The position numbers were made by a program, and so were the translations under genes. Positions 35,857-50,800 of a stretch of DNA of 64,000 nucleotides are shown here, one piece after another; position 1 is the stretch's first letter; each line of letters opens with the position of its first letter. The notes beneath the pieces were generated by a model that worked only from the letters and a program-made list of their open reading frames with translations, was not told the origin of the DNA and did no database searches. The stretch comes from Colius striatus (taxonomy: Eukaryota; Chordata; Aves; Coliiformes; Coliidae): positions 140,286,671-140,350,670 of the forward strand of contig NC_084759.1 of assembly GCF_028858725.1 (NCBI RefSeq). The letters run 5' to 3'.

Positions 35857-38800
35857 AACACACACACAATTTACAGAGTAGCTTTCATCGGTTTTAATTG
35901 CCAATATCCGATCTAAATATAGTCCCGAGTAGAAAGGTGGGCTTTACTGGGACATGTATCAACTATTTTAACACACTGATGTCACAAGGTGGCAGCAGTA
36001 CACCAGGCAGGAGCTGAAAAGCCACGCACACCCGCTCCCGCCTCCAGCAGCGGCCTCGACACTGCGGCCTAGTTTCATCCATAGGAAGCACAGTCGACAC
36101 TGCTATAAAATGAGCAAGTAAATTACTCGATTAAAAGTGATTGAACAGATCTGCGATGGTAACATAAAACCTGTCACCTCTCTTCGACTGTAGTATAGTA
36201 GGAAAAGTTTCCCATAATGCTGATTTCTGGGTCATAACCAGCAGCACATGAAAACGTGGTGTTATACCCACAGCAGCCAGTTTTCTCTCCTGCTCTGCAT
36301 GAGCGGGAAGTTCCCCGACTGCATCAGGTAAACGCTGGCTCGTACAGGAGGGACAGACCTTAAAAGATGCTAACAGTATATCATCATCCCGTGTTCAGGA
36401 AGGAGAGATGTTTCTAGACAGCAGGGAAACCTGGTTTCAGTAGGCTTAAGTGTAAGAGGGAGACAGGTTAAGGGGAAAAGGGACATGCATTCTGGGGTTT
36501 GTAGTAAAAAAACAGGGGGTCATTCTTTACCCACTGGAAACAGCAGTTCTCAGAGCACAGTCTGTTCAGAAAAGGAGAGTGAGGAAGCAAACCAGAAAGT
36601 AGGTTAAACAGGAAAGTAAGGTCAGGAAGCAACCCTCAGAGTGGAAAATGCTCCTTTTCCCAAGGAAACAGGTGCCTTGTGAGGATGGATAACATATTTT
36701 CTGCACACTTATAATAGAATTTGGTCTAGAACATTGCAGTATACATGGAACAGAAGCACACATTCAATACACCAAGAATAAGCACACATGTACACACAAG
36801 TGCATTCAGCATATTAGTCAAAATACATTTAGACTCCACAGCAAAATCTAAAGCTCATTTATCCACTGCACACCACACAAGCTCCATGCAAAGAATTTAA
36901 AACGTTTGGCACATACAGTAAACAGTATTACGAAGTAGACCTGTAAGAGAAATGGGCAAAAAGAGGTGGTTGACACAAAACACAAGATAATTCCTCAATT
37001 TGAGACCAGGAAATAATAATTATTTTGCTGCATTTGTTTTAATGCAATCTTGATAAATAACTTGGCCTATTTTTTCACCATGGAATGCTTTTCAAAGCCT
37101 CTGACACAGAACACACACACAATCCAAACAATCAATCAGGCCAGTCTCAAATTAGAAAGAAGATAGGCTCTCAGGCTGGATCTCTCCCACCTAACCACGG
37201 TTGCTTGAAAGTTAAGCCTTTAGTCAAAATTATTCATTCTGGTTCCTTCTATGATCAGTAGAGAGGCAGGAGCTTACTCTAGGAAAGGTGTGATCATTTA
37301 TCCACTGAGGGTGGTTCTCACTCTATTAATTACCAAAGAAGTTTACGCTTAAATGAACACCTACCCTTCTGCTGGTAAAGTCAGATTAATTGAAACCAAT
37401 GGACGTAAATCAAAACCATGCAGAGACTTATACCTGATTAGGGCCTTACTCAACAGAGTCAGCACATACAGGTGGCAAGAAATAAATTAAGCAAGATGTT
37501 ATACAAAGATACACATACGCATTTATCCACATTCAATATTATACAGACATGTTTTGTTCACTGATTTTGCAAGAAATATCTTGCCTATTAAAAATGCATT
37601 TGAAGTGTGGGTGTCAAAGGGCACTGTCTTCTGTCTGTACATTCTCCAAGAACAGAAACAGAATGGAAGAGAAATGAGTTAACACACAATTTGAGCCAGA
37701 CTGTGATTTAGGAGAAGTCAGAATGTATATATGTATCATACAGTATTTTAATACTGAGCCTCCTTTTCTTCATTATTCATTCCAACTGCCTACCAACAAT
37801 TGCTCATTTAAGGTTCTTACATGACTGACTCATGGCACATCTAACCAGATGATACATTCCTTAAGGAAGAAAAAACGTGCCAGATGCCTTACAAGTCAAA
37901 AGATAACTTGGACAGTGCACTACTGGCAATGAGAAAGCTGTGTACCAATGAAGTTCAACCAGTCCAAGAAGTTTGTCCAAATGAAAGGTAACAAAATACA
38001 CTGTCTTCTGAGAATCAAAGCTTGACATCAAATTTGACATCAGGTTATTAAAGTAAGGTCATTATCTTCTCATCTATTAACCACAGAAGGCCAAGAAACA
38101 GCTTAGGGTGCAAAGTTCGACGATATGATTTATTTAGTCTGACCACCCATAGAAACTGAACTGGAAGTACCACCAATTTCTCAGAAACAGAGACAACTTC
38201 TGTCTAATAAGTCATAAAAAACAATCTCAATATTCATAGTATCATAGAATCACAGAATGGAAGGAGTTGGAAGGGACCTCTAAAGAACACTGATTCCAAT
38301 CGTCCAGCTCAAGTGGGTCCACCTAGATCAGGTCACACAAGAACGCATCCAGGCAGGTTTTGAAAACCTCCAGAGAAGGAGATTCCACACCCTCCCTGGG
38401 CAGCCTGTGCCAGAGCTCCCACACACTTACAGTAAAGTTTTTCCTTAAGTTTAAGTGGAACTTCTTGTGTTCCAGCTTTTGACCGTTACCCATAGTCCTA
38501 TCATTGGACACTAAAGAAAAAAAGTGTTGCTCCATCCTCTTGATATAACCTTCAATTAAAAAGTGGTCCTTGTATGTTTAACCACATTTGGAAAATTCAA
38601 AGTTTCCTCTAAAAATACACTTAATAGAATAATGTAGCATCAGTGCAGAAGTTCTCTGAGAAGCTATTAACCTGTGGCCAAATCCAGTACTTCTTCCTAC
38701 TGTCCCCAAAATCATGATTTATATCTTTCTATAATGTGTTTTCAAGTATAATCTCTTCTGAGTCATCCATGAACTAAAGCTCCAAACGTATGTCATAAAA

Positions 38801-41800
38801 AGCATCTCAATAAACAGAAAAAAGAAAAGGAAGCCCTCCCAGAAGGGCTGGGAAGAAGCTGTACATTTATAGTGTCTGGTTTTGACCATGGTCTTTTGCA
38901 AACAAATGTATCTGAATAGTCAAAGGCAAGTCCAGTCAGGAGTATTTGCTAGAACTGGATCCGTAACAGTATAGAGCTGAAGCTCCAGATTGGTTTAAAG
39001 TGTAGCTCTCTCTGAATGAACACGTAATTTTGATCAAATTCAGTTTGTCACTCAACAATTACAGTTCTTAATCCCATGGAGATCCACTTAATGCTTCACT
39101 GACCTTCCACTTGATAACCTGCTGCCTAGTTCTTTTCTCTCTTCCTGTCCACTGAGAGACCTTTTTGGGCAAACATTTTAGATTCTTAAATTACTAATGA
39201 CACAAAATGAGAAAAGGAAAAGACAGTTGAAAACAATCAACAGATTTTTAGTTTGACCTTGAGCTGAGAAAGCAACTGGATTGAATATCAAAACAAAGTT
39301 CCCCAACAATTTCAGTGGGGCCAGGTTTCCTTTTCCACGCTGAAAAACCACTTAATTGATTTATCCAACTTCCAATATAATATTATAGGCCACAGAAGAC
39401 CACTCAGACATTCCTGCAGCAACAGAAGGGTTTTTCTTTTTCTCGTTATGTAAGAAAATCAAATCCAGTCCAGTATGTCTAGATTATATTTTTAGAGGGA
39501 TTAGACATAAGCTGGACTTTTCATATGGGGTAGTTTCAATTAATGATGATTAGGCAGAATATGGTTAAAGAGAAAGTAATCTAGCAAGGAAGAAAGTAAT
39601 TTTGGATATTGAAGGAGAGAGAGAACATTTGTGATTTTTATCTACTCAAGTTCACAAAGCACTCCTATACTATATTAACATTCAAAATCAACACAGTAGT
39701 ACAGCTTGAAGTTTGCAAAATAATTGTCTCTTGAAGGTGAAGATCCTTGTTGAACATTTTTTTATCAACAAGAACAGTTAATTCTGAGTCTATATTCTAT
39801 TTTTAGACAAGATCTCTAGTTATTAATCATTCCAATGAATTAAGTCTTTCAGCTAAATGTTTCAGGCTAAAGTCTATTTCAGAGTTTTGTTCCAGGCCAC
39901 ATTTCCATACTGTTTTGGTGTTCATCTGTTGGTTTGGACTGTAACTCCCATTACTTTTTATGTACTATATGGATATTAGTGTGTAAGTTACCTTGAGAGA
40001 TGAACCTTTAGGACTGAAACATTTAAAGGGCTTCTTGTCTTCAGATACACCATCTTCTGGCATCTTTTGACGTTTCTCAGCAGCTTCAGCCCTTCTCCTT
40101 TCAATTTCTTCCTTCATCCTTCTCTTTTCCTCCTTAAAAAATACAAATGGTCATTTATTTATTCAGAAACAACATCATTTTTGCAGGGCTTTGCAGCCCT
40201 GCAAACATTTACCAAATTTTCTGAGAACAGGTTTTTAAGCCAACCAAAAAAGTTCAGAGATCTATCTGATATTTAGCAACTGTTATCAACTATTGCTGCT
40301 AATCCATTGTACATTGTCAAGGCAGTAGGGAAAACAACTAGTCTGTGCTGCTTTAGAGTCTCCTCATGGTGAGGTCACCACATTTATTGCCATATAGTGC
40401 CACTTAAAAGAGAAAAAGGCACATTTATAAAAATACTCAAATTCAGTGTCTCTATATCCTCAAGCATAAATTTTAACGTTCTTCTGTCAATCTGTTCTAG
40501 AAATTATCATGCCAAGGTTAACACTTCACAAAGAAAAATCAATAGGTGCCCCAAAAACATGAAGATTAAATGCTTACAGTTTTCCCTCCGAAGGGAAATG
40601 GTTTTTACTTCACGGGTTTTTACTTCATAAGCTATCAGTCAAATGAGAAGCCCTCAAAATACAACCATTGTGAATACAGTTCAACAGAGTCTGATCGACA
40701 AAGTATTGTAATCCCAGCATCTATTGAGTTCTGCTGTAAAAAGCTCTATATATTAAAGTTGAATTGGCATTCAGCTGCCAAACACTATTATTCATCTATC
40801 ATTTGTTTTTCAGACAACTACAATTCCAAAGTGATGCACCAGAGATTTGGAATTCCCATATAGTCCCTTGGCGGAGGAAGTATAAGCAGATGTGCTTGGG
40901 TACTTGATACTTAAATAGATAAGAATCTCTTCCTAATAAGACCTGGCTCATTGTAACATTGTAACATTAGCATTCCAGGTCATCTGCAGCAAGCCTATTT
41001 TGACATGCACTTTGTAATTCAACTTGAGTAAAACAACTTGTGTAAAATTCAACTTGTCAAAAAGACACCCTCAATAAATTAAGAACTCTGTGTTTGTAGC
41101 ATTGTTGCCAACATTTTGTATCCCTAAGAAGACAAGAAATTCACAATTAAATGAAATCCCGACTCATGAAGAGATATATTAGAGCCCTGTCTTTCCTGAA
41201 GCTGGAACTGTAATGTTTCTTTCTACCCTGGATGACTGCATGTTTTACCTCAGGTCCTGACTAGAGCATCTGTGTGATGTGATCACTTGATATCAAATAT
41301 GGCATACTTGCAGTTAAATCTGAAGGTTAGAGAACAGGATGACTTACATGCTGAGTAGCATATTTGAAATCAAGGTTTATTGTGACAAACTCAGAAAAGC
41401 ACACAACCCAGAGGGCCCAGATAAAGGATGTAACTTGAAGTCAAGTCACAGCAGTAATTCTCCACACAGCAATATTACATCCAAGAAGGAGAAGCACACT
41501 TTGGCCTGCATACTTTGAGACCTTCCTTTGCCTTTGTTGTTACATGGTCCTTCCTCCTTCACCTATGAGCCAGACTCTTGTGGCCTCCTTCTACTCTTTT
41601 GTAAATACAGTCCCATTAGCCTCCAGTTCCACCAACTTCTTTGCCTAAAATTTTCAGTGCAAACAATGCTATGAAGAGTTATCAACTAATGCAAGGCAAG
41701 CAGAAGTGTAGTTACAAGAAGGGAATAAAATCAGAATTCAAAACATCGTATTTTATACTTACCTCCTCCCTGACTTTTCTCTCAGCCTCCTCTTGCTTCT

Positions 41801-44800
41801 TCTTTTGCTCCTCTTCCTCCAAGATTTTCCGGCGTTCCTCCCGCCTTTTCTTCAGTTCATCCAGCTCTGCTGCTGCTTCCTGCTGCTTCTCTTTCAGCTT
41901 TGCTTCATCCACATTTGCAGTCCCTTTCAAATTGGAGCGCCTGGGAAAGAAATTAAAAGGAAAGTGATACACCATGGCACCATGGGTTTTCAGTTCCTGG
42001 CCAGAACCATCTCCTGTCACGCACCCAGCAGAAACGTGACAGCCTGGCACTCAGATATATTGCATTACTAGACCTTGTGCATCTTGCAAACTATGATAGG
42101 GCCAAAACATTTTCATCAGGAGTTAGCAGGTTGGTGTACAAGGAGCACCTCTTCCATCCACAGCCAGTGAGGAAGGAGTCTCTCATGCATGTGCATGCCT
42201 AAGAACTCAGGTCACCTCCATTTTTAAGAGAATTCAGTAGAATTGCCTTAAATAGTAGTAGAGCTTGAAATATTTAACATCTCATGTAACTTCAGCAAGA
42301 GGTATCATATCTCATCAGCTTCTCTATGGTATACAATAAACAGTTACAGTTTCAGACTTCTACTCTGCAGTTTGTGTACAGAGGAAATACTTCCAAAAGC
42401 ATATTGAGCTTCATACAGAAAACAGCAATGGAAAGCTGTGATTAACTCCTCTCTATTGATTTTAAATTAAATAAATTTACATATGAAAAACTCATAGCTA
42501 ACTAATTTTGCTGTATCCTATGTAATAAAAGATGTTTTCATCCTTTGCTTTTAAGGGCAAGTATTTTTTATAAACTCTCTAGAAAAAGACAAACATCTTT
42601 GAGGACAGAACATATTACTTGACTTGGGAAAACAGAAGGAAATGGGAGGGAAGAGAATTGTAAAGCTTCCACCATTTCTTGAAAACCTAAAAAGGTTTCT
42701 GTCTTATCTATAGAACACCTACTACTTCAGCTCCCCCAGTTTGTATGAACAGAAAAGGTCATCAGATCTTTTGTTGACATTTTCCAGGGAAAGTATGACT
42801 TTTTATTAAGGAAATGGAAATTATTTATTAATGGCAACTTTCCATGGGAGAAAAACAATAGCTTTCCAACCAGCTGTAATATACAAGACAGTAAAAAAGA
42901 GTACCTCCGCCCACCAAAATTTAAGGAACTTTCATATGTAAAGTGCATACTTTCAACAGGCAGATAGCATCACCTAGTTAAACAATTACCACACCAGTGT
43001 TTAGAAAAATATCTGCTCCCTGAGTGTGTTTAACATTACTGCTGACAAGGAGATAGGTACCTAAGAGGTATTAGTATGCTATTCACTAGAGACAGAAAGG
43101 GAATGTACTTATGGCTTTAAAAAAAAAACAAAAAAAACCAAAACAAACCCAACAACTTTCTGCTCTGTTCTGTTGACATTTTAAAAAGCTGGATATTAAT
43201 GACTTCATTAATGCAGTCAGTGTGTTGCAGAGCATAATACCACAAGATGGTACAAATCAAGCATTCCAACAATAACAACCACTGTTAGAGATGATTAGAT
43301 TAGAGATGACAACATGAACAAGTAGTAGCATATAAATTTGCAATCTGGTGAATCATATCCAATCCTGCAAAGGTGTTCTTCATTCAGATAGGTGTCTCAT
43401 CTATATGGAGTTAATGATATAAAACAGGCTGTAAGACCAGAGCTAAATTATATGTGGTTTCAGTATCATTGTAGAATCTACTAACATAGAATTCTCTGCC
43501 CCTAGATGATCTTAGCAAATTGGATGAATTTCATTTCTAGAACAGCATGTATGGTTTAAGAACTGTATCATTAAAAACCACAAGGCAAAATAGCAAGACC
43601 AAGCTGATGCTATTGTGTGAACTCAGACGCTGTACTTGTACTCTGTGCAAGGTCAACACTAAAGTAGTAGGACCTGGAACTTATTTTTCTGTGTTTTTAC
43701 TTCATTTTAGGAAGCATATCCTATGCAAGAATGCAACATCACAAAACAAAGCTAAAATAAAACTAAAGAGTTCCAGAAGTCTGTGAATGTATGTATCCCT
43801 AGTACATTCTCACGCCTGATTTTCTAACCTAGTTACAAGGACATAGTATGTATTTCGCTAATATCATCTTGTTACAATTGTTTCCTAGCTTATTTTATTT
43901 TCATGCAGTTTACAGGACCTCTCCCACTAGTTCTGCATAATCTAAAATAGCAAACAATAAACTGGCAGTAATTATCCTTGTTTTCCTCCACCTCCCAAAC
44001 TCCTCTGTTTTCAGAAAATTCTGGGAATCTCTATTCCTTACTGTTGACATTGAGTAATTAGTATTGAGATGCTGGGTGGAGGAAGAGTTTCATAAGTTCC
44101 TCTTTGGTGCTAAGAAAGGGAGTTGGCTGCCAGCTTTCAGACAAGAGGGAAAAGGAAAAAGTGGTTTGTGGGAGGCAGAAGTGTCAGAACAATGTGAAAA
44201 AATATGTTACATCATATTTAGGATACTTGCAGTCGTAAGAGTAGTTCTCATAAGAACAGGGAGGAAGGCAGGTAGGAGGGGAAATGGGAAGGGGAAGCCA
44301 TAAAATGTGAATTATTCTGCATTTCTCTTACTGATTGACGCAAACAAACAAGACACAAATAAGATTGTTCTTTAACCTCCACTACACTACTTTCTTCTCA
44401 AGCCAAGTTACATGCTTCCAAACTATTATCTGGTATGTTCACATAAAAACAAGAAGACATTTTCAAACAAAACCAAACAATGTTGGGGCAGCTCTTCAGA
44501 AAATAGACCAAGAGCCTTAATCCATATCTAAAAACACAATGAATGCTAGACCCTCTGCTGATGTTGCCAAACCAAGTCTTCTACTCATCTGATAAAAGGC
44601 TGCTAAAGAGGCTTCTTAACACAGTTGGGAAACAGTAGAATTAAACCAGAAAAAGAAAAAAAAAGGAGTGGAATCTCAAATCTACATGTTACCACTAAAG
44701 CTTGTCTCCCACAGGAAGTGAAGCAAATGAAAACACAACAAAAATATTTTTAGAAAACCATTCTCATGTTATTGATGATGTGACCCAAGTCATGAAGCAG

Positions 44801-47800
44801 GACAGTTTTGAGCAAGGCTGATTTCCTGCTATTCCATCTCCATCTCTGTCTGTCTTTTGGCCTTAGGTCAGGGTTTCTCCAGGGACTTTTGAACTGCATT
44901 TTATTTTGAGAAAGTTTGGTTTTACCGGAAGAATCATGAGGGAATGCTGAGATACAACAGCAAATCTCATCTGCCTTGCACAGATTTCTCAAACTGCCTG
45001 GAGAGCTTAACCTTTTCTTTGCCTCTGTCAATGTAAAAAGAAGAGAGATGTAGAAGAAAAAATATTTCGGTTTCTAACCTATTCATTCATGGTTTTTTAC
45101 TAAAAGGAAGAACTTCTGCTTCATGTATCCCCTCCTTTTGACAGGGAAAATCCTTTTTAAAATAAGCGTTTCACTAGGTATTGTTACCTTCATTAATTTT
45201 GCCAATATTGGAAAGGTCAATATTTCCTTGAAAAGAAAAATTCAAGTCAAACTGTGATACAGGTTATAAAAAACAAAACAAAACAAAAGGAACATTTTGA
45301 TGAGGAGAGGCTTTCACCTAAGAAGCCACTGATTTCAAGGTTCAATTTGAAAGTTTGTTGAAAACAGAGGAGTTTGGGAAGTGGAGGAAAATAAGGAGAG
45401 ATTTCAAGGTTTGCCTTGAAATCAAGAGATTTCTTTCAAGAGTTACCAACTGGATTGTACTCCATACTGATATACAGAGTCTGATTAAAAGCAGGTGGGT
45501 AATTAGAAATAGTTTACGTCAGTAAACATTGAGATCTTACTTAAAAAATAGAGAATACTAAATCTGGGATGTTGTCATTATTGGCCTCTGTGAAAATATT
45601 AGAAATAAAAATCCTTTAAGGAAGAAAAGCCCCAACAGAGCAAAAATAAGCCAGTTGTTTCAGCTAAGAGAGCAAGACTATTTAAATCTGCTTTCTCTAC
45701 TTAATTTTGTTACTGCAAAAATGTGGGGGCCATTTCATTAGAAAATAAGGCCTTAATTCATACCTACCTGAAAGCTAGAGCCTCTGCTGATGTTGCCAAG
45801 CCAAGTCTTTTACTCAGTTGCTGCAAGGCTATTAAGCAGAGACACACAGATGGCCCCCTGATCTAACCTCAGCAAGCCCAAGGCTTTCTTGCAACTTACC
45901 CAAAAGCATTCTCAGTAGATTTAAGTTTTGGAGCACTGAGTTCACGTTCTCCATTCTGTGCCTTTTGTTCAGGAACTCCTCTCTTACGATCCCAGATACT
46001 TTTCATTTCATCTTTGGGTGCTTTTTCTTTGTCCTTGTCATCTTTTACCTGCTCAGGAGATATCATAAATCATAGAACAAAAACAAGAAACAAACAAAAA
46101 AGAAATTACAATGAGACTTTCTTATTAACAGATGAAAAACACAGATTTCTTAGTATTAATTAACTAAGCAACTATCTTCAAAATGTTTATGTGCTTCATG
46201 GCAGTAGTCTGCAAAGCTCTAAACTGTGACCAACCACCACTCTACTGTCCTGATCTGAATTCAAAAGGAAAACACCTGGAATAAGACTATCAGTATTCTG
46301 TGAAAGTTTGTTGTGGCCATGGGACTATACTACCATATTGCTTCAATCGTTTAGTGTACCCCACTGAGGCACCTTGACCATCTTCCCTCCTGCTGCAGTA
46401 TCATTCACCTGTTCCCTATTGCAATTCTCTGTTGCAAACTCTTAACTAGGCTTGTTGATACATTCTTGGTATAAGGCTCAGCGCATTGGCACAAGGAAGA
46501 TAATATATAACCTTCACGAACAGCCAAGTTTACTCAATAAAGTTCATATTCTTTCCAGTATCATTGCAGATGGATACTTCAGTACTGCAAGAATAATGGT
46601 TAAAACATTAAATTATAATTATATCACAGTGAAACTTACTCTGACAAAAAGCACCTACCAGGGACTAGTCATTGATAGTACTATCATTCATTAATATTTA
46701 GTCCTACAAAGCAGCAAATGTTTCCTCTAGAAACACTAAAGCAAAAAGTCTCTCTATCCTTACAAAGCTTTGTCCTACAATGTTTAATAGTAATCAGTTA
46801 GTGCATGGATTTCACTCTCCAGTATTCCTTCAGAGTTACAACACTGAAGTATTTTTCAATATCACAGATGACTTGATCCCAGAATGCAGAGTAACAGCTA
46901 GATGCTGATAAGAGGAGGATGATATGGACTGATTTAAGTTCTTTATCCTCAGGTAGAATTATTCCCACTCAGTTAGTTAGACTACTAGCCTAAACAAGAT
47001 TCCAACAGCAACAGATGAAACATTAACCTCCAAAATTGATTTTTTTTTTCACTGCTCTACCATGTTGGAAAAATATTCTGGTTGGCAAACTAGAAAGACT
47101 TTCTGCGAAGAATTCATATGAAGACCTTCAGAAAAAAAATACTTATGCCCCTTGAAACCCTATTACCGTCCTATTTGCTAACTTGAGAAAAAAACCACAA
47201 CTTCCATAATTTCTTTTCTGCAATACAACTGCAGAACCGGTGTTCCAAGCTGCTCTTTGAAATAAAAAACTAACACACACTCCCTAAAATTCTGTCTTTC
47301 CTCATCAAAGAAATTTTTTATAGATGTAATATCTTTACCAATAAAGAATGACCTCAAAGTCTTTGAAGTCAAGATCTTCCTAAGGTGTTGAATTAGGTTG
47401 CTGAGTGAAGTTCCAAAGTCAGCCTCTGACTTTACCTGAGGCCAGTTTGCTTGCTCAAAGAAACAGATACAACAGACAATGGCAAGGTGCCACACACTAC
47501 AAGTGAGTACTGGGTGATTAAACTACTCATATAAATTTGCCACTGCTGAGGGATGTTGGACACAACCCACAGAGGCATTTGCTCTACCCTGAGAGCAGGA
47601 AGCAGCAGTGCAGACTTTTCCCACTCTCTCCTGCCAACGGGCTTTAGCCATGACCTGGCAGAAGTGCCCTGACAGACAAGAGGGGAGTTCAGTTTCCATG
47701 ACTGTGCATTCTTTGGCCATGATGCTGTAACTGCTAGCAAACAATGCCATTATTACTAGCAGCCTCAAGGAATGGTTTTCTGTTTTCTAGGAGCTGGGCT

Positions 47801-50800
47801 GAGACAACCACAGCTATTCATTGAGTCTAATAAATGACATCAGATAGTAACATATTTTGGGTGTTCCCAAAACTGGGCTAGATTCTAGCTAGTGATCATG
47901 TTTACAGCAAAAATCTCTGCTGCCTGCTAGCAATCTCCTAACCCTTCAGTTCCAGTCAGGGTGATACTTAAACCAATGATGTTGATTGTTGCAAGCTTCA
48001 CATGCCAGGATATCTGTGCTGGGATTTGACAGCATAGGATTTCCTTTGCTGAGATTTTCATCAGGATCTTTCTAAGCCTCATTAAAAAGCCAATACTTCC
48101 AGCTGCCTGATATATTGAAGTCCACTGGGGAAGGTCATATCTCTTATATCTTAACTGAAATAACTGGGAAAAATAACATGAAAACAATATAATTTAAAAA
48201 TTAATAAGGTAGGAAATAGCATTTCAGAAGCCAGTAGGATTTATGGTAATGTATCTGCATTTGAGAAAGTCATTAATACAACTTGGCCTCTTTATTCAAA
48301 AAGATGATAAAATAAGATATTATAGAAACATTTCAGAGCTTTTGGGCCCAATCTTTCTCCTGCTAATTTTAATGCTGAAACAGAGACTAATTAGCACAGA
48401 AGTAGAAACCCTTATGTCCCATTCCAAAGACAGGCAACAGAAGAAATTTCCCTTTGTCTCAGTGCCTCCCCTAAGTTACAGACTAATTCATCTTCTGCTG
48501 CATTTGGTAAAAACGACTACATTGGCTCCATCTGGAGTAGACAGGTGATATTACCTGAACTGAAAACAGTTAGCATGCTCTCACAAATCTTGACCATCAA
48601 GACAGAACATGAACTAAAGCATATCTAGCTAACTCCCAGATGTGTTTATTTGTATTTTACACTTTCTCTACACTGCTTCTTCCTGTTAGAGTGTTATGCT
48701 AATATTTGAGAGCTGAGATTTCTAAATCCAGAGTTTCAACACATTCACACTGCAGCAAATCAGTTGCTGAGGCTGGGACCATTTGGCAAATTTGGTTCCT
48801 TATTTGTGTCAGTTAGTTGTTGACTTAAAAGCTGTGGGCATCTGGGTCTAGGTCTTCCATTTAGAGACAACTACCATACACAATACCATGAGAAAAGCAA
48901 CTGTTGTAGCACGTCTAGCCAAACTGGAAGCAGGAAATACCAGGAATCTCACATCATGAGAAAACTTGTTCTTATGAACTTTCCAGGCCACTTTTGAGAA
49001 CCAAAAACCACTTTTGAGAGGCAGTTCAGAAAAGGAGACAGATTTTCCTTGCTAATTTGATCAAAGCCTGAACGTTAAGAGCTAGATTTTGGTGACATTA
49101 AGAAAGGATATGAGCTTTTGTTGCACAACTGCAAAAGCAAAATTTGATTATGTATTCCTTCAGGATCTTGTTCACGATATACTGCCATCCTCTTAACTGC
49201 CTATATGGTTCAGAAATAGGCCTTTGTATGAATATGTATGCCTTTGAAGGAGGACAGGAAGAGTGGAGACTGGAGCCTAAAACTGTAAATTTTTCTTCAC
49301 AAGCCAAGAAGCAACAACTGAAATTTTCAAAACTGAGCAAAACACTCTGAATGCTCAGCTTGATATACATGCAAAAGATTGACTTTTCAGTGGATGGGTA
49401 TTCAACATTGCACTGAAAGTGAGACTCTCTTAAATTGTATCAACTTGAGCATCCAGGAATGGAAGCACTAAAATAACAAATCGCTTTTAAAACTCTTACC
49501 TGGAACAATCTAGCCCTGTGGATATAGTTTAAAAGTATGATGAATTCTAGTGAGAATTTTCTGAGCTCCTCATCAACACAAGCAGGAAGATTGTGTCTCA
49601 AGTCCTCTCCAAAATCAATATTTGTGGTCAGTTACAGACACCATTTTATGTTTACTTGTAATATTCAAAGATTATGTGCAACAGTGAGTATTACAAGCCA
49701 ATTCTGTCTTACAAAGACTTAATGTAATCCATCACTTATTTTTTGTGCAGCTCTTCCTTCTGCTTTCTCAATCAGCTTAATATAAAATTGAGTGGTGGTT
49801 TAATTTTTCTAGTGCACTGTTCTGAAGCATCTCCATTAGGTCTCATTTAACTCGTACTCTTCTAGAGTAACTTGTTCACTCCCCCTGTTCATTAGGAACC
49901 TTTCTTCTAACCATCTTTGTCAATCCATTTGCCTTTTCACTCTCACGTGTTATCTTACTCAAAATATGATACCTTGGATGATCAAGCCAGGCAGCTGGAT
50001 GTAAGACTTTCTGAGGTGATTTGCCTTCATCACTTTCTGAGGGTGAGCTAAGCATCTACAGCATGTTCTAAATTAATCCAATAACTAAGGATTCTGGACT
50101 GGACCTTGTACCGCCCTATGCTCCCAAACAGCTGGACAGGCAGCAAGCTGCTTGTTACTAGATCCCTGTGCTACAGCTTCCTTTAAGCCACATATGGCTG
50201 AACCCAAATGCATCTAAACCTCCACAACTCTGACCAGACTCCATGTCTAATTAGAGTCAGGGGGTACTTTGATACCTGCTGCACTGAACCAAAAGCACAG
50301 TTGATACACAACATTGAACATGGTTTCCCATGTCCAGCTGTAACCAGAACAGCAAATGGTCCTCAAATCTGATTTACTTACCATACAGTAAAACACTATG
50401 GCACCAGCTCCTGTGTTTACAGTGGAAATGCAATGCAGTAAATTTTGTAGATTTCCTCTTTAAAACAAAAGAAGAGTCTTCGGTATGCAGAGTTTATATC
50501 ATGTGGCATTGCAGTTTGGGGGGAAATCATTAGTTAAGGAGTTCAGGTGGCTAAAGGGTCCAGATTATTATTATTATTATTATTATTATTGTTATTGTAA
50601 GAATAGGTCTCAGCCACGGGGAAAAAGTTCACAGTAAAGTGGGAGGAAACCAGGGAAGGATGATTAGTTGATACAGTCCTGAAAAATTCATCCCTAGAGT
50701 GAAAACCATCCTTCATTATTTACCAAACTCAATTTCCTGAAATATTTGTCCTAAGACAAACAGAACTTGGATCTAAAGCCTCAAAAGAACAAAACTCTTC

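Noticed and set aside
47178-47768. Minus-strand ORFs of about 80-105 codons inside a CALD1 intron
   Set aside because: No motif, no splice-site context in phase with neighbouring exons, and no similarity I could recognise.
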